NCBI GenBank assembly: GCA_000320545.1
Contig: ADNK01001887.1
Coordinates: forward strand, 28,348 to 92,347
Source: Bigelowiella natans CCMP2755
Lineage: Eukaryota; Cercozoa; Chlorarachniophyceae
DNA length: 64,000 nt
Direction of reading: 5' to 3'
Under the pieces are notes generated by a model. It was not told the DNA's origin and searched no databases. It worked only from the letters and a program-made list of their open reading frames with translations. Position 1 is the stretch's first letter, and each line of letters opens with the position of its first letter. Below, one piece after another: positions 37,741 through 50,992 of the stretch. The translations under genes and the position numbers were made by a program.

Positions 37741-38085
37741 GTGGGATCTAAGCACCCTTTCTCAATGCTAAAAGGCTGAAGATTTGCAACACCAGAGTTG
37801 CTAAAGAGAGGTTTCTTTCTTCCCAGAATCAGCAGCTTACAGAAACAACATACACACACACTCAGCACACCTCATACACGATCTAGGATCATCGATGCAC
37901 TTTCTCGTAACGCAGTACGTATCCGATTATCCATATGCGACAACATATTTTGCTCGTCTCAAGCCAATATTTCGATCCTTTTCCGTCAACTTCAAAATTC
38001 ACTGCAACGCACGTGAGGAAAGGGGAAGGCGTCTCTCGATAACCGCATAAGGGTTGGAGCTCCGCTCGGGGAAGGATCAGGGAGA
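37741..38085. promoter_or_regulatory. Short divergent intergenic region, putative shared promoter
   Basis: Only 345 bases separate the ATGs of the minus-strand coiled-coil gene and the plus-strand ABC transporter gene, so it should contain both promoters. The sequence includes a short CA-rich stretch near 37850. I see no clear TATA box; the assignment rests on gene orientation. Confidence 0.4.
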
Positions 38086-38381
38086 ATGGGGTCTGCCTTA
38101 TCTCGGCCATCTTTGCCTGATGGTAAAGCTTCAGGGTCCTTGAAGGTGCGACAACAACATCACAACCTGCAGGAGCACGTCCGCCTGCCACGTCTGATAA
38201 ATTTTCTCCCTCCTAAAACTTGCAGCTGCCTCGGGCTCTTCTCAAGTACATTAGGAAGCTGTCCCCTCACACTCTTAAGATTCTGATGAAAGCTGTGCAA
38301 TGGGGAGTTTTCTATTTAGTGCTCAGAAAAGCTAGAAGAGCACGGGTGCGTGTGTTTCGCATGAGAGAGGGAGAGACAGAC

Positions 38382-38423
<42 letters not shown>

Positions 38424-41400
38424 TATGCGCATATATGTATTACTTCATGGACACATAATAGGTAAATACATAAGAACAACAATAATTCTGCTGAAGCAAT
38501 TTTGGTGATTCTTATTTGATACATCAACAAACCGACCGTATTTTTGTTATGGCGTATTGTGCGTGCGTGATTGCGTGTGTGTGGACCCAATTAGCTCTGG
38601 CCGCCACGAACAGAAAAATGGAGAACATACCTAGTGTTACTCCTAGTGTCCTTTGGAGTGTTTGGCAAGCTATTTCTAGATTCCTCTCAGGAGCTCGAGA
38701 TGCCAGAAACCGAGAAAAAGAGAAAACTACACAAACTAGCCATTAACCTGAGGAGAGCGGTTGAGGAGGAAGAAAGAAGGTTGAAGGCGCTCGCAGAAGA
38801 CGACCAGAAGAAAAAAGATGGTAAAGAAGAAAAAAAGGGCAATATTAAAGCTGGCTGTGGCGAAGGCGACGACGATGGTGATAGTAGTTGCGACAAAGGG
38901 GTGGAAGATGCAGAGAATAAGGTTGATGCTGTTGACGACGATGACGACGACGACGACGACGTTGAATACGATACCGACGAGGAGGGGATTGATGAGGAAT
39001 CTGATGAAGACAACGAGCAGGAGGGAGACGATGGTAAGGACAATATGATTACAACTGACAGCTTAATCGAATGCCTTATTGATGGGGAAACAGGAAAACT
39101 CATCATCCTGATTGGCGTGGACCCTGTCCTGTCGCGATTCGATGATGGCATCAAGCTCCTCGTCCGCACAATACGTAATGACATTGAGAAGACTCTTGAG
39201 AAGACAGCATGGGCCAGAGAAGGGAAACCCGATAGGAAGGGAAACCCCATTCCAGAGACATTCAAGACTGGCTCGCAGCTCGACGACATGATCTTTACTT
39301 GCCAGCAAGTGAGGGGGCACTTTTGGAGATACCCTGAGGTGATGGAAGCGTTGCAAGGAGAAAAGAAAATGAAAGCTATGCGATTAAGTGTCAGTCGCCA
39401 GCAGCGATGGAAGGTCTTGAAGCTGCTACCTTACGTATACAACATCAGCAACTTGTACCTAGCCAACTCGATCATCGATATAGCAGAGTCGTTCGTCCCT
39501 GTGGCGCAAGTGCATTACACAGGGCAGATTGCCAAGCATGTCATGAACGGAGGACCAGATGCATGGAAGCGCATACAAGATTCCTGTACCGCAGTGGCTG
39601 CATTGGTGGCCCTGAGGCAGCTGTTTTCAGTTGCCTCTGACTACGTGCGCACCTGTGTGCAGTGCGAGCTGGCAGCTTCTATCAAAAAGGACGTGTACGC
39701 CGCCATTCTACGCCAAGATGTCGAGTACTTCGATTCACGTGATATAGATAGCATCCAACGTCTAACATGGAAATCGTCCAATGTGCTAAACAAAGTAATG
39801 CAGATTCCGCTAGACTTAACGACGACCCTCAGTAGCATCGCTACACATGTGATGGTAATCTACGGTAAGAGTGGGAAATTTGCTTCTGCAAGTTTTGCCG
39901 CTGCTTTAGTGACGATCCCTATCAACATACTGATGACTCACATATCGGACAAACGCTACGACTCAGACATGCGGAAGAACTACAACATGTGGGAGGTCCT
40001 CCACAACATCCGCACCGTGCGCTCCTTCGGACGTGAAAACTTAGAGCTGAAGAACTACGTGACCATGCAGAAAGCTAATATAGCGCACCGTTTCCAGGAG
40101 CAGGCTTTCGAAAGCTGCATGGAACTTGTCAACAGTGCGATGTATAGCGGGATCGAGATAAGTTTCCATTTCTTAGCTGCGTATTTAGTGCACACACAGT
40201 CTGGCAAGCTTGGAGTCGAGGATATCGCCATTCTATCCAGCTCTGCAGAGGGCCTATGGGACCAACTCGAGAGCCTGTATTACAAGATAAACTCCAACTG
40301 GTTCGATCGTATAGGTGGCGCAGAGCAGCTCGTGAACCTCCTCGAGCAAAAGAGCCTTATAGAGACTGACAACGTCCGCTTAATTGCGCCATCCTCCGAT
40401 TCCAGCAGTAGTAAGAATAATAATTGCAAAGCAAAAAACAATGCACAGCGCAATGTACTCATTCAGCCTGAAACTCTAGAGGGTCGTATTGAGTTTAAAG
40501 ACGTGCATTTTCACTATCCCACTCGCACTGACGCGAAGGTGCTCAAAGGCCTCTCCTTCAAGGTGGGCAAGAGCAAGGTAGTTGCTTTAGTTGGCCCGAG
40601 TGGCAGCGGTAAAAGCTCGGTGGTGAGAATCTTGCAGCGCTTCTATAAGGTGCAGAAGGGCGATATCCTGTTAGACGGTGAGCCCCTAGAGGCATATGAA
40701 CCCAGCAAGCTACGGCAGCGTATTGGCGTTGTGTCGCAAGAGCCCGTTCTCTTTGACAAAACCATAGAGGAAAACCTTGTCTACGGCTGCATCGACTACG
40801 TGCCGAGCCATAACGAGCTGTTGGAGGCGCTCAAAAAAGCCGATGCGTGGGAGTTCGTGAAGAAGCTGCCGGAAGGACTTCGCACACAAGTCGGTTCAGG
40901 AGGCATCAAGCTCTCAGGAGGTCAAAAGCAGCGCATTGCCATCGCACGCGCTCTCCTCACTAAGCCGTCCATGCTGCTGCTTGATGAGGCAACGAGTGCC
41001 CTCGACACGCATGCGGAAGCGAGAGTGCAGAAGGCCCTGGATGAGATGGTGAAAGAGGTTGGAGGGACAACGCTCGTCATCGCGCACAGGCTCTCCACGA
41101 TTCGAAAGGCCGATAAGATCATCGTGCTAAAGGATGGCAAAAAATACGAAGAGGGCTCGCACAACGACCTCATGAAGTTAGGTGGCGAGTATGCATCTCT
41201 TGTCCGGAGGGAAGGTAAAGTAGAGCTTGCTGTAGATTGTAGTGCAAACAATGCGAAAGGAGGCAAGTCTCCTTCTTCTAAGGCTGCCACCGGTTCAGAT
41301 GGAACAGATGATTCTAAAGCAGCAGGAGGAGGAGGAGGAGGAGACGACGACCTGAAAGATCCTAGCAAGTGGATGTCTGTTGAGGAGCAAATCACATTTC

Positions 41401-41672
41401 TCAGTAACCTGATAGCTGAAGGGAAAAAGAAGAACCGTAGAAGCGTTGCTATGCGTCGCCTCCCTGCTCTCGTGGCTAAGCTGAAAGATGTTTTTGGCAT
41501 TAAAAAGACAAAGAAACCAAAAGTCAGGAGAATAGCATCGCCCCCAAGACTGAAGCTCCAAAAAAGCTACTCCGAGGTTCACAAGCGCAAAGCAAAGCAC
41601 CGCTGGGAAGAGGAGGAGCGGGTACCACGAATGACGCCGAAATTAAAATGGATGGCAAGTTGTCCGGAATAA
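38086..41672 (+). CDS. ABC half transporter, ABCB/TAP-like
   Basis: The protein has one transmembrane domain followed by one ATP-binding domain and would need to dimerise. Exons are 38086-38145, 38226-38349 (phase favours the GTGTGT donor) and a single 3 kb exon 38635-41672, about 1,073 residues. N-terminal hydrophobic segments (MKAVQWGVFYLVL, LLLLVSFGVFGKLFL) precede a very acidic linker with a run of Asp/Glu near 38935-39040. The core membrane domain follows, then the nucleotide-binding domain with Walker A GPSGSGKSS, Q-loop VSQEPVLFD, signature LSGGQKQR, Walker B MLLLDEATSALD and H-loop IAHRLST, all intact. A Lys/Arg-rich C-terminal extension ends at 41672. The substrate cannot be told. 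The intron-poor body contrasts with its neighbours and may point to a retro-copied or recently acquired core. Confidence 0.9.
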
Positions 41673-42884
41673 GTGATGCCCTCGTTATAGCAACAATATG
41701 AATATCGCACGTACAATTACGTAGGAGTGACATGGTGTATCGATTAGTCGCATGTCTAGATTTGTGTCTATATATAATTTGCATCATATGCATGTAAATA
41801 CTTAGCAATTGTGGGATAGGATGTTGCCAGGCCGCACACAGTGTACTATTACTGTGCCTGCTGTGCATATGCACATGCACATCACAAATAAATAATAAAT
41901 TTAATTGGCCAGATAGCCAGTGATAAATCAATCTCGATTTGTGTGCATGCATACGGTGGCCGCAGCCTCTTACCGCTACGGCCAGTCTGGCAGTACCCAC
42001 CATAACATTGCATTTGAAACGGATGTGATAAATTGATTAAATCTTTTCAATGGCCATCCTAATGTAGCTGTGCAATGCATCACAATATTACACGTACATT
42101 ATTCTAGTATTATATACAGTAATAGTCATAGTCTATTATTTATACGTATGCTTGTGTCTATACGGCCACATAATGCATTAAGAAGCACAATACGTGCGTG
42201 TGCATGGTAGCGCTGTTCACTTTATTTTATGAATGCAGCAGGCTAGGTGGCCACAAATACACGCGCAAGTGCCTTGTCTAGACATGTTTAACCAAATGTA
42301 CACACACACACACTTACCGCGCTTGCTAGCCTGGTTGCTCAAGTTATGTAGCATGGCATTGTTTACATGGAATGCTAGCTAGCTAGAATGGCTACAGCGC
42401 TCTGCTAGTGGTTCATGTGTATACGTATATACGTACACGTCATGCGGCGCCGTCATAATCGACGCCACAATAAGCTGCCTTAGTGAGCGTACCTTTTTTG
42501 TATTGCTGTGTCTATTATTTGCCAGTATCAAGCCAATACTAGCAATAGCATATTGTGACAATATCTGATATATGACAGCTGCGCGCGCAGAGCGCAGATA
42601 GCGGCTTAATTTCGCACAAGACTGGTGCCATGAAACTTGATAAAGGCTAGCTGCACGCCATGCTCTATGCTACAATCTAGCTAGTAGCCATTCTAGCATT
42701 AGTAGTATCTTCATTGCTTAGTGCTGTAAATGATGCAGATTGAAGGACGACGCCTGCACGGCGTACCACCATAGCATGCGCCGGGCGCTACGTGGGCATA
42801 CAAACTCGGAAATAAGCGCATAAACATGGCACATCAATGACTTGCAAGCTTCAGTCACTATTAAACAATGACAGATATGGAATC

Positions 42885-42931
<47 letters not shown>

Positions 42932-43135
42932 CCCTGCGGCCGCTGCTATGCAAAACTACATTAGGATGACGATTGAAAATTTTCAATAATTCATTAGTGT
43001 CCGTCTCATATAGATAATATAGATTTAAGAGAAGATCCCTTGTGTCTATGTCATATAATTTACATGGTTTGTAGCCTGTCAATGCAATCGGCTTGCCTGT
43101 GCAATAGTTCCTAGTCAATGCCTCAGCTTGATCGC
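41673..43135. other. Convergent intergenic region
   Basis: This gap lies between the ABC transporter stop and the PiT stop. It contains many CTAG, GCTAGC and CATG palindromes and an AT dinucleotide array at 42891-42929. A minus-strand frame (about 42861-43190) overlaps the PiT last exon in another frame; it is discussed under findings. Confidence 0.5.
42891..42929. repeat. (AT)n microsatellite
   Basis: A perfect AT dinucleotide array lies 3' of the phosphate transporter gene. Confidence 0.95.
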
Positions 43136-43286
43136 TCAGTTGGTAATTCCAGGCTTGATAATCGCAACCATCATCGCGGCAAATAACCCTGTTTCAAAAG
43201 GTAACGGGGCGATTTGAATAAGATGTTGGAATTTGTATCGATTGTGGTACTTTTGACCTGTACTACACAGTTCTAGATAGCACCAT

Positions 43287-43322
<36 letters not shown>

Positions 43323-44092
43323 AGTGCCTACTACAAAATCATACATGCAGCTGGTGCACACACCTGCGAATGGCAACGTGATAATCCAGGAAAGCACGAT
43401 CTGCCCAACGACTCCGAAGTGTACCTATTTGTATAGATATGCACAAATCAAATTTCCATCAGTATCATCATCATCATCATCGTCATCCTCCACCGACACA
43501 AAATCACACCTGTTTCCAGCCGAAAGCCGCCAATCCCACAGCAACTACTGCACCAATCTAAGATGCTGCATGTATCAGAGACTCGCGCGAGAGAAGGGGG
43601 AAGAGGAGGAGGAGGAGGAGGAGGAGGAGGAGGAGAGAAGGAGGTGATGATCTGTATTAGTGCAAGACATTGTTGTCCCCCCCCCCCCCTCTCGCTCTCT
43701 CTTTCGCCACCTGGCAGTGTGTCGTAGATACGGGCATGCGCAGAAGAGTCGCGATTACAACAGCCGCCTGGTAGGTAGAATGCAGCAGCAAGTCAGAGTC
43801 AAAATGATGAGACGAGTATTAACAACAAAAATTCACAGCAGCAAAATGATGCTACTACTACTACTACTACTACTACTAATACTACTACTAGCCTACTCCA
43901 GACAATGATTAGACAGCGACAAGCATCATCACAACGACGAACGATAGTAATTGTGCTACTACTACTACTACTACTACTACTGCTGCTGCTACTGCTGCTG
44001 ATGTAAATACGTACAGTGGAGGCGAATTCCATGCAAAATCCACGGTGAAAGTTGACAATCTGGGACAAAAATGATGAGTACTCTACCGTGAC

Positions 44093-44127
<35 letters not shown>

Positions 44128-44425
44128 CGAGGAGGAGGACCCAAAACACCATTTCACTCTCCCTCTTCTTCTATCTCTCTGCCCTTGCTTCTCTAATCAT
44201 CATCGTTTCTTCGATGATCTATCCACCCATCCTCCCCATTCATTTGTTCCAGATGATAGTGATGGTAAAAAGAAAGAAGTAACATCAATCATATGCAACG
44301 ATAACCCCCTCTAGTTTGACAGAGTGCTGGTGGGGTGGGGGTGCCAGGACTAACCGTGATGCGTTTCCCCACAGTTGTCATCACACGGTACCCAAATGTA
44401 TTCACTCCTGAGGGGATAAGGAGAG

Positions 44426-44457
<32 letters not shown>

Positions 44458-45056
44458 AATGATGATGATAGTGGTGATGATAGCGATGACGACTGTATAT
44501 TCTCTCATACAGAGGGATGAATGGTTACTTGCGAGCGATGATATATCTAACTTAGACGATGATTTGGTATTAGCATGGACACTACTCAAGTAGTTCTTCT
44601 TTTTCAATCCTTCTTACAACCAATGGCGACACAGCAGCCAGCAACGAATAGTGCCCATTCAGGCGTCTCCGGAGACTTGCAGCTATGGATACCCTGGGTG
44701 ATAACGACCCACAATATCAATCAACCGATATAGGAAACAGGGGTCATCACCCATGCACAATATCTAATGATTATTGGCTAGTGGTAGCAGTAATAGTAGT
44801 AGCAGTAGTTGTTGTTGTTGTTGTTGTTGTAGTCGTACTCTGGTTCGTGGACAGAGTCGATCGGCCGCATTCTCAATTCTCTCTCGTTGCTACGTGCAGC
44901 CATAAAATACCCATGCATTTAACTGTTACTACCTCGTTGACTGTGTTGAATACTGCTGAAAAGGGCGCCGTGGCGTTTCCTGTGTCGTTAGAGCCGTGTG
45001 CGAACGACTGCTCGCATAAGCACATTAAAAACATGGAAGCACACAACGGAAGAAGG

Positions 45057-45095
<39 letters not shown>

Positions 45096-45334
45096 TAATA
45101 TATGTATAAGCAGCTATAAGAAATTTGCCGCGCAGCAGAAACATATCATCATCGATCGACGTGTAACGTTGTATTCGATGGCCGCTATTCATTATCCATC
45201 ATGATGACCATCATCATATGTTCCATTTGCTTGTTCTCCTCCCCCTCCCTCCTTCATTTACCTCCAGCGCTGCGTTAAACACAATCAGGTATTTGAACAC
45301 TGTAATTGCATCTTTCTTTTCCGGATCTGTGATG

Positions 45335-45412
<78 letters not shown>

Positions 45413-45704
45413 TCTTGCTTATTTGTAAGAGAAAATATCTTGATGAGCAGATAACCTTGCATAAGTTTCATATCGTGCTCTCCCTCGACCGTGCTATCCA
45501 AAGCTCCTTCACGGCTCTTGTTGTCCTTCGCCTCATCTACAATCACATTGCGCATACATGCCAACACGCAATTCAAGGGAAGAAAGGAAGGCAAAATCAT
45601 GGTGATGATGATGATGATGATTATGATGAAAAGTAGCCATTTCTCGTGTGAGTATCAATATATAATAAAACAATACATCGTACTGTGGTTGTTGTCATCG
45701 TTAC

Positions 45705-45739
<35 letters not shown>

Positions 45740-46293
45740 CCATCATCGTTGTCGTTGATGATTACTCACCAGTGGTCTTGCCGCCCCTGCTCATTCCCTG
45801 CCCCCCCCCCGCCAACTCCACGGTCGAGCTAGGATCTAATAACATGCAGTTATCATTAATCGCGCCAATTGCTGCTGCTGCTGCTGCTGCTGCTGCTTCC
45901 CCTCCCTGCCCCCTTTCTTCCAATAAATCTTTGAATACATCAAGGTGGCCACATGCACATGAAATATCGATAAATAGCCAAGAACCATCAAGCAACGAAG
46001 AGGAAGAAATAGAGAGGAGGAGGAGGAGGAGGGAGGGAGGTAGAAATAGGAATAGTAACGAGGAAGTGTGAGAACTCGTTGGACATGTGATGAATAGGTT
46101 GGGAGGAGCATGAAGAGAAATATTGATATTCTCCTTAAATTCGTCGTTTACATGAATAATACAAACATCTTTGTGTAGTAGCAGCAGTAGTATTAGAAGC
46201 AGCAGCAGCAGCAACCTTGTTCCTCGTCTCTTCCGTGCCCTCCTTCCTGCCTTCCTGAGCCACCAATCTCCGCAAAATCTTCCGATTCAGCAA

Positions 46294-46326
<33 letters not shown>

Positions 46327-47347
46327 GCAGTATCGCCATCATAATCATCATCATCATCCCAAAATAACCAGAGAGGTAAGTAAAATCATGAACGCATCAT
46401 CATCATCAGCATCATCATCATCATCATCATATTCTACATGTTGTTCCTCCCAGCTCGACATCGCTAAACCCGCGATTCATCGCAGGACTTCCCCCATTCA
46501 GGGAGGGGGAGGGATTCTTCCTCCCTCCCGCTTTATTTATATTGTTATTAGTAGCATTTACGTGCCGTCGCGGCACATCCTCTTCATCTTAGAAGAGGAG
46601 ATGAAAAACGCCATGATACAGATCGACCACCCATTAACGATTCGACGAACACATGCAGTGAACGGCGAGATGGGGGGGGGGGGAGGGGCATCACGAAAGG
46701 GCACCAACAACGATTGAACAAACCCCCAATATCCAATAGTCAATAGCAGGCAATAATTCAGTAATGAGGAGAGGCATCATCATTTTACCATTATGGTAGA
46801 ACTACGTAACATCTAAAGAGTAGTAGTAGTCGCAGTTGATATCATGCTGCCATCCAAAGTGCCAGACGGAAATTGTAGATAGTAAGTATATCTCATGATG
46901 GTGATTGTTAGTATTCTTGCTATCATTACGTTCAATTTTGGAATCCATCTCGATAGAGTGGCTTGGCTCATCACCGGCTGCTTCAGAGTGATTGCTGTGG
47001 CGATTAGCGTAATTGCCACCTACACGACATATCATTACCAAGCGTAAGATGATATTGATGATGACGACTACGACGACAACAACAATGATGATTAGAAGAA
47101 GAGGTATCTTAAAGCGTGGAGGAGGAGGAGGAGGAGGAGGAGGAGGAGGAGGAAGAACAACATACCTGTCCCCCCCCCTCTATTGTTGGCCTTCTGCATG
47201 TCTGAAGGTAGTCTTCCCCGCACATATCGATCACGTAAGATAAAACCGGCACAGTATGCAATTGCTCCTGAGATAGAAATGCAGCAACAGCAGCAGAGAG
47301 TGAGGCCAGGACATTTTGTATACATATGTACGTATATATGTGTGTTG

Positions 47348-47430
<83 letters not shown>

Positions 47431-48073
47431 CAGGGATAAATACAAGATTCAACTGTGGATTGGCACCAGTACACGACCTGCGACAAGGGAGAGCAAGAAA
47501 TGACCCCAAATCGGAAAGACTTTTGCTGTCGCCTACGAAGTAAAGAATGTGGGTAAATGGAAGCAGGAGGGGCACGAGGATCATACTATTTGTGCCATAT
47601 GACCAAGCTCATGTTCCCACAAACCATCACCACTGCTACGATTATCACTGTTATTACAGTTATCATCCTCATTAAAAAAAAGAATTTTATTTGAGTATTA
47701 TCACCGTGCTTGCAAGTGGGGGTGTAGGAGGATATTATACATATGTTGATGACGATGACGATGATGATGACGATGATGTAAAAATGCATTGTCGTCGCCC
47801 AGTGGCTGCTAGCTGCTGAGAGACCGCCTACCTTCGATTTGAGCAGGATGAGAAACATGAGAATGAAGCTGGACAACGCGATGAAGAACGGCATGAAAGT
47901 CAGCGCCCGCTAATAATAACAACATACGATAATGATGAATCTAACGCGATTCATTCATGATGATTTTGCGACAGACAATATAAAAAAAGGAAGAAAATGA
48001 TGGTGATGACAGATCACAAAATCAACACTATTTAGCCTAATTATATGTCTTCGTTGTCGAAGCAGATACAGTA

Positions 48074-48112
<39 letters not shown>

Positions 48113-48122
48113 CCTCTTTGTT

Positions 48123-48171
<49 letters not shown>

Positions 48172-48410
48172 ATCTCTCTCAGTAATTCTCATCACTTCTT
48201 TCGGATTCGGTGCTTCGATTATGTACTTTTCCGTGGCAATGTAAAGAGACGCGCCTGGTAATAAAATACAAAGAAATAGAGCATAGAGAAGGCTTGAACT
48301 TAAGAAGAAGAAGAAGAAGGAGAAGAAGAAGGAAAGAAAATAGAAAGAGAGAAAGGGAAGAAGGAGATATATAGAGAGCGTGGAGAGAAGGAGGGAGGGA
48401 AAACAGAGAA

Positions 48411-48450
<40 letters not shown>

Positions 48451-49770
48451 TTATCAACACACCTATTATTCCGGCTACAATCGGAGAAAGCACCCACGAG
48501 AGGATGATACCTCCCAAACCCGACAAATTCCACACCAAACAATTTCCTGATGAGAGGAGAGCAAAGAGATGATGATAAAGGAATCACAATTAGGTTATTA
48601 TACGCGAACACAATGCCAGCTAGCAGTAAGTCTAGTATCTTAATAATACCAGAAGTCCCCGCGATGGTCATACCAACCACACCCCCGATGACGGCGTGAG
48701 TGCCCGAAACAGGAGCTGATCCGAACGTGGCCACCAATAAAAACGCACTAGATCCTACCCACGGCAATCAGCAGTATTGGAAGAAAAAGGGGGGAGAGTG
48801 AATAGAGCAGAGAAAGAGGCAGAAGATCAGTGATAAACTATATTGACGCACCAACGAGCGCCCCGAACATTCCAACGGCGTAGAGAGACATACGAGAGTT
48901 GCAGTATCCGCATCCCCAACAGTCTGGTTCCTCGACCTACATCATTGTAATATGTATGCACGTGTATATTTGTATGTGTGTATTTGTTAATGTCCAAGAC
49001 CCCAACCCTGCTCAAACATTGTCATCATCCCTATCAGTAGTGAAAATCTTACATCCGCAACTCCTCTTTGGATCGCATCTGAGACGCCATAGCCAAGGGT
49101 CACTGCACCAAGGATGTTGGCGAACCCTGCAATCAAGCAGGCTTTCCTGTGAAGAGGTGGGCGGGGTGGGGGGCGCAATGAGGGGAAATAGATATTTGGA
49201 TCATGAAGGTGTAATGTATAATACTTTTTGACCGAGAAATGATAAATAAAACCTGAGAGAAATAGCTCCTGAAGCTACGCTGGTACCCCACGCGTTCGCC
49301 ACGTCGTTAGCCCCGACCCCTGCGGAGGAGGACAGGTAGTAGTAGAAGCAAATTTATCAATTCTGACCAGTGTTTTGGAATATTTCGAAAGAAGAAAAAT
49401 CATTCTGTAAAAAATTGTTGCCAGAGATGTACAAGGTGGATCCTTACCGAAAGCGTTTGTGCACATAAAAATTGCTGCCAGAGGTATCAGCCATGCCATG
49501 TCCTAATATAAGGACAGTAAGCCTCTCGTACAACTAAATCCCAGATATGTTCCCTTGAAGTTTTATTGAAAGCAAAATAGATTCAAACCGATGGATCCTG
49601 GAACTTCCCATTGTAGCTTGAACACACCCCTATAGAGATCAAATCTTATTAGATCCAGAAGGCAATGATGATAACCTCGTGGATGACCCACGAGGTACCA
49701 GTCAATCGGCAATACCCGAGTTGTCAAATTCGCAGTCTGGAACTCCTGGCTCGCACGACACCGTGGTCAT
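43136..49770 (-). CDS. Sodium-dependent phosphate transporter, PiT/SLC20 family
   Basis: PiT proteins import inorganic phosphate with Na+ or H+. Exons: 49770-49716, 49629-49589, 49502-49448, 49319-49253, 49146-49053, 48936-48852, 48754-48650, 48546-48463, 48254-48196, 47909-47832, 47267-47166, 47019-46811, 46587-46562, 46463-46438, 46293-46216, 45835-45770, 45536-45456, 45326-45262, 45007-44933, 44693-44621, 44407-44355, 44059-44015, 43767-43711, 43557-43510, 43424-43364, 43188-43136. Both halves of the duplicated signature are present: GVGANDVANAWGTSVASGA near the N-terminus and SFAHGSNDTGNATAPFSAV in the C-terminal half. Also visible are GTHAVIGGVVG, LGGIILSWVLSPIVAG, GVNTFGYRVMTTVGKRIT, PVSTTHCQ-IGAVVAVGL and LSWIITLPFAG. 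A long hydrophilic acidic loop separates the halves, as usual. One short exon between 47832 and 47267 (candidate near 47450-47490) is unresolved. The ATG at 49770 is favoured because the small Cys-containing N-terminus continues in phase. The gene is divergent from atpC. Confidence 0.92.
45338..45411. repeat. (TA)n then (GT)n compound microsatellite
   Basis: The array lies inside a phosphate-transporter intron, between the exons at 45262-45326 and 45456-45536. Confidence 0.95.
47350..47428. repeat. (CT)n then (GT)n compound microsatellite
   Basis: It lies in a phosphate-transporter intron, close to the one exon of that gene I could not resolve. Confidence 0.95.
48073..48180. repeat. (GT)n then (CT)n compound microsatellite
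   Basis: Two dinucleotide arrays are separated by about 18 bases, in the intron after the phosphate-transporter exon 48196-48254. Confidence 0.95.
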
Positions 49771-50992
49771 CCTTGATAAAAGGGCGCCTGCCTTCTTCCT
49801 AGCAGGCAAGACGAAACGCTGGAGGAGGAGGAGGAGGGAGGAGGAAGAGGATGGTCTTATCCGAAACAACGACAGGTCTGAATAAATGTCGCAAACCACG
49901 ATTTGCTGTCTTAATCTCTTTTCTTGGAAAATCCACAGGATTTTGGTTCGATATCGGAACAGTATCTGAGAAAAAGTGGCCAAATGGTCACCTTCTCAAG
50001 CCTTCAAGCAAGTAGCATGCTGGTGCTCACGGAATTCTAACAAACACAGCGCACAATGTTGTCTTCTCGATGAAATTCATGTGATTTCTATCTTTATTAT
50101 AGCAATTGTCAGTATTAGGTTCTAACACCTTAATTCCTCCGGAAATCCACTGACTTCACAAGGAAATCCAGGAAATCTCGCAGGAGAAAAAGACGAAGAA
50201 ATATTTTGAAAGCGAAAAATATGTACATTTTTTTCTCTTTTGTTTACCGATCTCTATGATCCTAAGAAATGGGCAACAACTTTTAAGTGAAGCCAATATA
50301 TTGTTGATTAAAATATACTACGACATCTTTAATTTGATGTCGCAAATTAAACTAAGGCACTTTGAAATTCAAGTGTACAAGAAATAAAGTCTGACAATAA
50401 TATTGAAAATCCTAAAATGCATTGTTTTTTAGGATGAATTTGCAGTCACTGACGGTATATTAACTAGAACGCTTGATAAATCCAGGAACTCGACAGTGCA
50501 AGGTACCCGATAGTACGACGTGCCCAGTAAGGAACAATAATGGCCGCCTCTAATGCCGGGGGGATCCGATATTATATATATTTAAATGAAACATACTATT
50601 ATTCTCTTTTACGACTAACATTTTTTAGAATTTCGACTTTAAATTATGATCACGGAGCGGAAGACTCTGAGTCATACTTAATATTTAGTCCAATATTATT
50701 AATAAAATATAAATTCATGATAAAAAAGAATAAAAACATACCAAAATCGATGTATATACCGAATAATGTAGGTACATTCTCTCCCTGAAAACTTCACCAC
50801 GATCTTGCAAGTCGAGCAGGCCAGCCGCATGGAAACGAGGCCGTTCAGCCCGACCACCCTTTAATAATTGAAATAATCTGAGTAAATACCTTCGAATTAT
50901 CCCTGAGACAACACGTTCACCATGTCGTACTTCATATATTAAAACTGCCGTTGCTCTTGGTCTTGCGCCCATCGGCCACATAGTCTGAATCA
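49771..50992. other. Divergent intergenic region between phosphate transporter and atpC
   Basis: This 1.2 kb AT-rich gap separates two divergent starts. It has no array repeats beyond a short GGA run near 49822 and no frame with family motifs. Both promoters are expected here. Confidence 0.5.

Noticed and set aside
38687-39289. Minus-strand Ser-rich frame of 200 codons
   Set aside because: It is the antisense shadow of the acidic linker of the ABC transporter; Asp/Glu codons read as Ser on the other strand.
47430-47500. Candidate missing phosphate-transporter exon (reads ...GANPQLNLVFIP in one frame)
   Set aside because: None of the frames joins in phase with both neighbours without a stop or a poor acceptor, so it was left out of the exon list.
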